DNA of 13,278 bases from Bacillota bacterium. GTDB lineage: Bacteria; Bacillota; Clostridia; Acetivibrionales; DSM-1351. The position numbers were made by a program, and so were the translations under genes. Shown here piece by piece: positions 4,987-10,724 of this stretch. Each line of letters starts with the position of its first letter. Position 1 is the stretch's first letter. The stretch is taken from the NCBI GenBank assembly GCA_023409265.1, contig JAEYHZ010000017.1, positions 1 to 13,278 of the forward strand, written 5' to 3'. The notes beneath the pieces were generated by a model. The model made no database searches and was not told the origin of the DNA. It saw only the letters and a program-made list of their open reading frames with translations.

Positions 4987-7035
4987 ATGAATAGTCGGGA
5001 TGGAAATATTAAATATTTAGATTTTGATCCGAATTCAAACTTTACAAGCAGACCTGATTTCCCCAAACGGGCAATTGTAACAGCGGGAATGCCATATGGG
5101 AATAAAGAACTTCATCTTGGTCATATAGGAGGAGTTTTTATTCATGCAGATACTTTTGCGCGTTTTTTAAGGGATCGAATCGGAAAGAATAATGTCATAT
5201 TTGTTTCGGGTACAGACTGCTACGGTTCTCCGATCCTGGAGTATTATCGACAATTAGTTCAGAACGGTGGTTTTGAGGGAACTATTGAAGACTTTGTCGA
5301 ACTGAACCACAGCCGCCAAAAAGAAGTATTGAAATCATATAATATAAATATAAATTTATTTGCAGCTTCCAGTATAGGCCGGGCTTCAGAAATTCATAAA
5401 ACAGTTTCAACAGAATTTATTAATAAGCTTTATTCAAATGGGCACCTTACCCAAATGACTACTTCACAATTTTACGATCCAGAACTTCAGGTCTTTCTGA
5501 ATGGGCGTCAGGTTGTGGGGCAATGTCCCATTGCGGGCTGTTCGTCTGAAAGGGGTTATGCCGACGAATGCTCCCTTGGCCATCAATATATGCCTGCCGA
5601 TTTGATTAACCCAAAAAGTACACTCTCAGGCAAAACGCCTGAAATGAAGGATGTAACCAACTGGTATTTCAGGCTGGACAACTTTCACGGGTTATTATCA
5701 GAATGGGTGGAGGAACTAAAAACCAGAAACAATACCCGTAGTTTTGTTGTTAAAAGTATTCAGGAATTCCTGGAACCCCCAACAATTTATTTAAAGAGAG
5801 ATCAATACGAACTCTTTAAGACAATACAGCACCTGCTCCCCGAATTTATAATTCGTGATGAGGAAAAGAAGCCTTCGCTGCTTTTAATTTTTGACAGTTT
5901 GGAACTTAGAGAAAAAGCCTGTTTATTACTTGCAGAAAACAGCATCAGATTCCGTACCGGAAAAACTCTCGTTCCTTTCCGATTGACAGGGAATATTCAT
6001 TGGGGAGTTCCGGCTCCATCAATTGAAGGATTAGCTGGTCTCACTGTTTGGGTATGGCCTGAATCCTTATGGGCACCGGTATCATTCACTATGACTTATC
6101 TTGAAATGATCGGAGAATCAATAAATTCCTGGAGGGATTGGTGGTGTTCTAGAGACTCAAAAGTTTTTCAGTTCATAGGTGAAGATAACGTCTACTTTTA
6201 CGGGCCGGTAGAGATGGCTATGTTCATGGCAGCGCGGGAAAAACATCCATGCAGTGATCCGCCTGAAGGTGATTTCCAGCTACCCGATCTGATTGTTAAT
6301 AACCATATACTCTTTCTGGATAAAAAAGCCAGCAGCAGCTCCGATATTAAACCTCCTACTGCAAAAGAATTACTTGCCCATTATACCGCAGAACAGTTAA
6401 GAGCACATTTTCTCGGACTTGGACTGGGAATAAGAAGTGTTGGCTTTCAGCCCAAACCATTGAATCCCCGGGCAAATGAGAAGGACAGTGACCCTGTGCT
6501 CAAGGAAGGAAACCTTCTTTCCAATGTTTTAAATCGTGCTGTCCGTTCCTGCTTTTATACTGCTCAAAAATATTACGACGGAAAGATACCTGTTGGTGAT
6601 ATAAGCAAAGAAATTTTCGAAGAAGCCTGCGAAACAATTCTGGAATTTGAAAGGCTGATGTATAAATGTGATTTTCATTTAGTCATGAGCCTGATGGATG
6701 TATATATCAGAAAAATAAACAAGTATTGGGCAAAAAATATTCGGCTGGCAGATGAAAATAATGATGCTGCTCTCCGTTCCCAGGTTCTTACAGATGTGTT
6801 TCACATGGTTAAAACCGCTGCAGTTCTGATGCATCCTATTGCACCGGAAGGTACCGAAATGATTCTGGATTATTTAAATGTAAGTGACGAATTGTGGAAC
6901 TGGGATAATATATTCAAACCCATATATTATTTCATGGACAATCCGAAAGATCACAAGCTGAAATTCCTTGAGCCCAGGATAGACTTCTTTAAAAAACACC
7001 CCAGCCAGATAATTCAGCAGGAAGAAAAAATATAG
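4987..7035 (+). CDS. Methionyl-tRNA-synthetase-like class I protein (divergent MetRS paralogue)
   Basis: The whole chain follows MetRS: an AGMPYGNKELHLGH core with HLGH as the HIGH motif (43-46), SGTDCYGSPI (74-83), a zinc-knuckle-like insertion with C180, C185, C195 and H199, LINPKSTLSG, HWGVPAP (338-344), FIGEDNVYF (396-404), and a C-terminal helical anticodon-binding domain from about 505. It lacks the C-terminal EMAP/Trbp111-like domain. Odd points by eye alignment with E. coli MetRS: KMSKS reads KASSS (447-451); the VWLDAPIGY methionine-pocket strand reads VWPESLWAPVSF (356-367); pocket His301 corresponds to Y405; anticodon Trp461 to L587, while N391 and R395 are kept as N516 and R520. 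About 60 extra residues (roughly 265-325) interrupt the core. The T-box leader upstream appears to read CAG. It is probably not the housekeeping MetRS. It may charge another amino acid, make an aminoacyl-AMP or aminoacyl-tRNA for another pathway, or confer resistance to a MetRS inhibitor; none of these is shown. Confidence 0.88.
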   Translation: MNSRDGNIKYLDFDPNSNFTSRPDFPKRAIVTAGMPYGNKELHLGHIGGVFIHADTFARFLRDRIGKNNVIFVSGTDCYGSPILEYYRQLVQNGGFEGTIEDFVELNHSRQKEVLKSYNININLFAASSIGRASEIHKTVSTEFINKLYSNGHLTQMTTSQFYDPELQVFLNGRQVVGQCPIAGCSSERGYADECSLGHQYMPADLINPKSTLSGKTPEMKDVTNWYFRLDNFHGLLSEWVEELKTRNNTRSFVVKSIQEFLEPPTIYLKRDQYELFKTIQHLLPEFIIRDEEKKPSLLLIFDSLELREKACLLLAENSIRFRTGKTLVPFRLTGNIHWGVPAPSIEGLAGLTVWVWPESLWAPVSFTMTYLEMIGESINSWRDWWCSRDSKVFQFIGEDNVYFYGPVEMAMFMAAREKHPCSDPPEGDFQLPDLIVNNHILFLDKKASSSSDIKPPTAKELLAHYTAEQLRAHFLGLGLGIRSVGFQPKPLNPRANEKDSDPVLKEGNLLSNVLNRAVRSCFYTAQKYYDGKIPVGDISKEIFEEACETILEFERLMYKCDFHLVMSLMDVYIRKINKYWAKNIRLADENNDAALRSQVLTDVFHMVKTAAVLMHPIAPEGTEMILDYLNVSDELWNWDNIFKPIYYFMDNPKDHKLKFLEPRIDFFKKHPSQIIQQEEKI

Positions 7036-7061
7036 ATAATATAATAAACAAACAGCTCAAG

Positions 7062-7098
7062 AGGACCCTGGTACTGAAAAAACAGGGTCCTTGCTTTC
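7062..7098 (+). terminator. Rho-independent terminator of the MetRS-like gene
   Basis: AGGACCCTG (7062-7070) and CAGGGTCCT (7083-7091) form a perfect 9-bp stem, followed on + by TTGCTTTCTT. It lies between two convergent genes. The minus side lacks a T-run, so it serves mainly the + gene but may also protect the 3' end of the MFS transcript. Confidence 0.8.
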
Positions 7099-8406
7099 TT
7101 ACTTTTCTTCACCTCGCATGCTATACCACCTGAGAGTCCACAAGCCGGTTGAAACTATTCTCAGCAGGAATATTATCAGAAAAGCTTTATGGAGGGCGCT
7201 CAAATCACCGCCCAGCCAGGTATAAAGCCCAACTCCGGCCATTGGCATAACAGCATTTGATAGCGTTACAAAAAGTGTATATATTGATATGCTCAATGTC
7301 TTAATCTTTTCAGGAACCACCTGCAGAAGACATTGAAGCATATTCAACGGTACAGTTGCAAAAGTTATGTTGGCTATAGTATTAAGTATAAGAAATACAA
7401 TAATGCCCTTGTCTCTATGTACACTTGTACTGATTATCATGACAATGGGACAGGCTGCCAGTCCGATATTACCTGCAATTATTCCAAGCCGTACTCCATA
7501 CTTTTCATTGATACGGCTCCAAAAACCGATAGTTGCAAATTGGACAAGAGCACCTCCAATACCTGCGTAGCTAAGCCATGCCTCATTCATTTCAAGATAA
7601 CGCACCTGACCGATAAAATACAACGTCCAATCAAACTGCCAGGTTATGTGAAAAAACAGTGATATACTAACAAACACAAGAAACCTTTTATTGTTTATGA
7701 TTTCAAGAAGCACCAGCTTGAAATCCTGGGGGTTTAGCCTTGTGCTTTTTCCCTCCCGGTCACTCCTGATTCTGGTAAGTACATATATCTGTAACAGCAG
7801 GAACACACCAGCTATCCAAAAATATGCCCGGTGGATCTGTATCTTCCCGGATGTAGAATTGGCAGATGCTAACAGGCTTCCGCTGATAAATGGGACAAAA
7901 ATACTGACAAGAAATGTCCATCTGTTCCTGCTGGTTAATATACCATTTCTATCCCCAATTGGAGTAATGTCTGAAAAATAGGCCTGCCATGAGATATTGT
8001 AAATTGTAAACGGTGCCATGGAAATGCTTATCAATATAAGAAATACATTAAACCTATTGACAGGTAAAACCGGCACAAAGCTGCATGCAAGATATGAAAT
8101 ATCTAGCAGCAGTAAAGCCAGAATTACAACAATCCGCTTGTTTTTAAGCCGGTCGGTTAGTATTCCGGCAGGTATCAGCAAAAGCACACCCATAAACTGG
8201 GGAAGTGAGGACAATAAACCAATCTGGGTATCATCTGCACCAAGCCTTAAGGCAAATAAAAGATTGTTATTGTTGATGAGATTATTTACTACGGTAATCA
8301 GTATTCCTTCAATCGTTAACAACGTACAGATTTTACCCGCTGTTCCGACGGCTGAATGCAAACTGCCCGATACAACTGCTCTCATGGATTTATTCAAATT
8401 TAACAC
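7099..8406 (-). CDS. MFS transporter
   Basis: This is a hydrophobic protein of about 435 residues whose many membrane spans fit the 12-helix major facilitator superfamily. It would lie in the cytoplasmic membrane and move small molecules by a proton or substrate gradient. After the second span GILTDRLKNKR matches the MFS loop 2-3 signature G-x-x-x-D-R-x-x-x-R. The middle has a charged cytoplasmic loop (RIRSDREGKSTRLNPQDF) and a second six-span half follows, with ARG/LYS-rich ends. The start is uncertain. The frame opens at TTG 8421, which has no Shine-Dalgarno; GTG 8406 follows GGGGG by 6 nt and is chosen here; ATG 8385 is also possible. It lies 190 bp downstream of the GDPD-like gene and converges on the MetRS-like gene. 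The substrate cannot be read from the sequence. Confidence 0.88.
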   Translation of the reverse strand: MLNLNKSMRAVVSGSLHSAVGTAGKICTLLTIEGILITVVNNLINNNNLLFALRLGADDTQIGLLSSLPQFMGVLLLIPAGILTDRLKNKRIVVILALLLLDISYLACSFVPVLPVNRFNVFLILISISMAPFTIYNISWQAYFSDITPIGDRNGILTSRNRWTFLVSIFVPFISGSLLASANSTSGKIQIHRAYFWIAGVFLLLQIYVLTRIRSDREGKSTRLNPQDFKLVLLEIINNKRFLVFVSISLFFHITWQFDWTLYFIGQVRYLEMNEAWLSYAGIGGALVQFATIGFWSRINEKYGVRLGIIAGNIGLAACPIVMIISTSVHRDKGIIVFLILNTIANITFATVPLNMLQCLLQVVPEKIKTLSISIYTLFVTLSNAVMPMAGVGLYTWLGGDLSALHKAFLIIFLLRIVSTGLWTLRWYSMRGEEK

Positions 8407-8473
8407 ACCAATGACCCCCAAATTTGAATCGAAACTTTTAACCTTTTATAAAAACTATTTTCACAAAAATTTG

Positions 8474-8503
8474 TTAATATCTTAGTCAAGAACAGTTTAA
8501 CAA
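8474..8503 (-). promoter_or_regulatory. Candidate promoter of the MFS gene
   Basis: On the minus strand TTGTTA (8498-8503) and TATTAA (8474-8479) are 18 bp apart, about 70 bp before the MFS start. Both boxes have four or five consensus matches, but the region is very A/T-rich and chance is possible. No terminator was found between the GDPD-like and MFS genes. Confidence 0.3.
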
Positions 8504-8596
8504 GTTTCAATAACTACCGCAATATTCAGTTATCAATCAAATTCAAGTGAAAATGACCTGGTTTACCGGTTTTTCCGCAATTCCTCTCTATTCAGT

Positions 8597-9334
8597 TTAT
8601 TTACTATTGATTTGTTCACGTATCCTGAGTGCCAGATCTGGATAATCGGTTATAATTGCATTTACTCCCTCCTTATAAATCCAGTCCATATGCTCAGGAT
8701 TATTTACTGTCCAGGGATGCACCTTTATGCCGTTTGTTTTACAATTTCTGACTGTGTTGGGAACAAAAAGTGCGGGATAAAATGGGTGGACAGCGTCAGC
8801 CTTCAGGTGGGAGGCGTATACGTATGGATCAACCATTGCCTCATTATATAAAAGCCCTACCGGTATTGTTTTATCTATTTCTTTTATCAGCATCAGACTG
8901 AAGTGATTAAAGGAAGAATAGAGTACTCTGGATTTCAGCCCTAATTGTGCCACCAAAGAGACAACCTTCTCTTCAATTCCGTCATATATGACTATTCCCG
9001 AATTAAACTCAATATTTACTGTCATATCATTATTTTTAATAAAGCACAGAACTTCTTCCAGCGTGGGAATTTTAGTGTTTTTGTGGTCTGGAAGGCTATT
9101 TGAAAAGTCGTAAGTACGAAGTTCTTTCAATGTCATATCAATTATACAGCCTGTACCATTTGAACATCTGTCAATGGTTTCATCATGAGCAACGACAAGC
9201 TGTCCGTCTTTTGTTAAATGTATCTCAAGCTTAATACCATCAGCTCCCTGATCTTTTGCAAGTTTAAATGCTTCCATTGAGTTTTCGGGAGCGTAGCCCG
9301 AAGCCCCACGATTGGCCCATATTAAAGTTTTTAT
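8597..9334 (-). CDS. Glycerophosphodiester phosphodiesterase-family protein, active site eroded, apparent ATA start
   Basis: GDPD enzymes hydrolyse glycerophosphodiesters to glycerol-3-phosphate and an alcohol. The protein (245 residues from the ATA at 9334) keeps the family layout: IWANRGASGYAPEN (5-18), GIKLEIHLTKDG (33-44), VVAHDETIDR (47-56), VNIEFNSG (106-113), and HPWTVN then GVNAIITDYPD near the end. Several catalytic positions are changed. The HRGA histidine is N8; the metal-binding Glu-x-Asp pair is K35 and E37; the IEIK lysine is N111. H50 and E109 remain. The first ATG (9277) would drop the conserved first strand, so the true start is further up. There only ATA fits, 7 nt after GAGGGGGG and exactly where relatives begin with M-K-T. 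It lies 38 bp after the EAL-HDOD gene, probably in one transcript. It is likely a pseudoenzyme or early pseudogene. Confidence 0.85.
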   Translation of the reverse strand: MKTLIWANRGASGYAPENSMEAFKLAKDQGADGIKLEIHLTKDGQLVVAHDETIDRCSNGTGCIIDMTLKELRTYDFSNSLPDHKNTKIPTLEEVLCFIKNNDMTVNIEFNSGIVIYDGIEEKVVSLVAQLGLKSRVLYSSFNHFSLMLIKEIDKTIPVGLLYNEAMVDPYVYASHLKADAVHPFYPALFVPNTVRNCKTNGIKVHPWTVNNPEHMDWIYKEGVNAIITDYPDLALRIREQINSK

Positions 9335-9341
9335 TGTAAAT

Positions 9342-9349
9342 CCCCCCTC
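9342..9349 (-). promoter_or_regulatory. Shine-Dalgarno pointing to an ATA start codon
   Basis: GAGGGGGG on the minus strand lies 7 nt before ATA (9332-9334). No ATG, GTG, TTG or CTG occurs in this frame between the upstream stop and the conserved IWANRGAS block. The strong site suggests that the gene starts, or once started, here. Confidence 0.6.
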
Positions 9350-9372
9350 AGATGATATTTTTCTTTAATTAT

Positions 9373-10578
9373 TTATTCTATGGCTTTTGGCCATCCCAAA
9401 GCCTCTACATAGGCCTCCATAAGCTTGTTTGGATTTATTCCGAGAATACTTGCACAGGAATTACACTGCAACCAATCTCCCATTTCATAAGCAAGTATCA
9501 GTTGATAGATATAACCAAATAATCCATCTTTCTTCAGCAGGGCAGATCTGACATCCTTAGAAAGCGAGACACCTGATAATACCTCTTCCATTGGGCGGCT
9601 CATCAAAACATCCAATGTGGAAAACATGCCCATAAGAAAGCATTCCTCCTTACGAGTCTTTATGACTGTCTCTGCCGCCAGCAGCTCGGCAAACTTTGCA
9701 CGCACAAGGGAGGTATGAACAATTTCTTCGGGTTTATCGTCACCCAGGTCCTGCAATATCAAAAGAGAAACAAGCTTCTTTATTTCATTAGTACCAAGCA
9801 CGACTAATGCCTGCCATACAGATTCCACCTTGCTCCGTAAACCAAAGGCGGAAGAGTTGACCAGTTTAAGTAATTTGTAAGAAAGTGCCACATCCCTTAT
9901 TACAATTTCGGCAAGTTCGCTGAAGTCTACTTCATGACTGTTAATTTTTTCAATTAACTGAAGATATATCATCTTCAGGGGCGGTATGTCATTAGTGGAT
10001 AAAATAGCAGGCTTGCTGAAGAAATATCCCTGAAAGTAGGTATACCCCCATTCTTTTGCCTGTTGGAATTCCTCAGGTGTTTCAACCTTCTCTGCAAGGA
10101 ACTTTATATTTCTCCCTTTAAAGCGTTGTACGATACTTTTTTTATCATCCTGAGAAGAAGAGAGGAAATCGACTTTGATAATGTCTGCAAGCTCAATCAA
10201 TGTCAAATAATCATCTCTGAGTATAAAATCATCAAGGGCTATGCTGTAGCCGCTTTTCTTCAATTTCCTGCAGTTCTCGACAATATCCTTTTCAGGATTA
10301 ACATTCTCCAAAATTTCTATAACAAGTTCCTCCCTTGGAAACAATGTGGCCACATCTTGTTTCAGCAGATTTCCTGTAAAATTGATAAAGGCCTTTTTAC
10401 TGCCGGTCAGCTTGTCCAGCCCTAATAAACAAAAGCTGTTAATCATTACATTGGAGGATGCATAATCTGCATCCATGGCTGTATAGCTGTTTACCATGCC
10501 GGACCTGAAAAGCAGCTCATAGCCAAAGACATTCATTGCTGCATCAAATATTGGCTGCCGGGCTATAAATATACTCAT
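9373..10578 (-). CDS. EAL and HDOD domain protein (YuxH/CdgJ-like signalling protein)
   Basis: A soluble 401-residue protein of the COG3434 architecture. Residues 1-190 are an EAL domain, the cyclic-di-GMP phosphodiesterase fold: FIARQPIFD (4-12), YELLFR with E21 in place of EAL, N66 in INF, E88, DDF at 116-118, IKVDF with K135, AEKVET at 162-167, and YFQGYFFSKP at 181-190. Most acidic and metal-site positions are kept, so activity is possible, although members of this family are often weak or inactive. Residues 200-395 are an HDOD domain (LLKLVNSSAFG, then VWQALVVLGTNEIKKL), a non-hydrolytic HD relative used in signalling. GGAGG stands 7 nt before the ATG. The gene follows the S-layer gene's terminator and precedes the GDPD-like gene by 38 bp. 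It may link c-di-GMP to motility or the cell surface. Confidence 0.92.
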   Translation of the reverse strand: MSIFIARQPIFDAAMNVFGYELLFRSGMVNSYTAMDADYASSNVMINSFCLLGLDKLTGSKKAFINFTGNLLKQDVATLFPREELVIEILENVNPEKDIVENCRKLKKSGYSIALDDFILRDDYLTLIELADIIKVDFLSSSQDDKKSIVQRFKGRNIKFLAEKVETPEEFQQAKEWGYTYFQGYFFSKPAILSTNDIPPLKMIYLQLIEKINSHEVDFSELAEIVIRDVALSYKLLKLVNSSAFGLRSKVESVWQALVVLGTNEIKKLVSLLILQDLGDDKPEEIVHTSLVRAKFAELLAAETVIKTRKEECFLMGMFSTLDVLMSRPMEEVLSGVSLSKDVRSALLKKDGLFGYIYQLILAYEMGDWLQCNSCASILGINPNKLMEAYVEALGWPKAIE

Positions 10579-10613
10579 ACAGTACCTCCAGTCTGTATCG
10601 TCATTGGTATGTC

Positions 10614-10648
10614 AAAAAGCCCTGGCAAGTATTACTCAAGCCAAGACT
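10614..10648 (-). terminator. Rho-independent terminator of the S-layer-type gene
   Basis: On the minus strand AGTCTTGGC (10640-10648) pairs with GCCAGGGCT (10618-10626), nine pairs including two G-T, with a 13-nt loop, followed by a run of five T. A second hairpin (GGACAG/CTGTCC, 10660-10679) lies just upstream without a T-run. The pair separates the S-layer gene from the EAL-HDOD gene. Confidence 0.75.
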
Positions 10649-10724
10649 TTTTGCAGACCGGACAGCTTTCATACTGTCCTGTTCCTGAACATTATTTATT
10701 TCTTTCTCCCTATAAGGGCATGTT

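Noticed and set aside
9264..9320. ATG at 9320 as start of the GDPD-like gene
   Set aside because: It is in another frame and meets a stop after 18 codons; the conserved text IWANRGASGYAPEN is only in the ATA frame.
10579..10618. TTGACA on the minus strand just before the EAL-HDOD gene as its -35 box
   Set aside because: No -10 element lies at the right distance, and the transcript would start at or beyond the ribosome binding site.
10630..10690. Minus-strand frame ending GQYESCPVCKKSWLE, resembling a zinc-ribbon tail
   Set aside because: Only 19 codons lie between stops, with no start codon, and the last codons are part of the S-layer gene terminator. It could be a remnant but cannot be supported.
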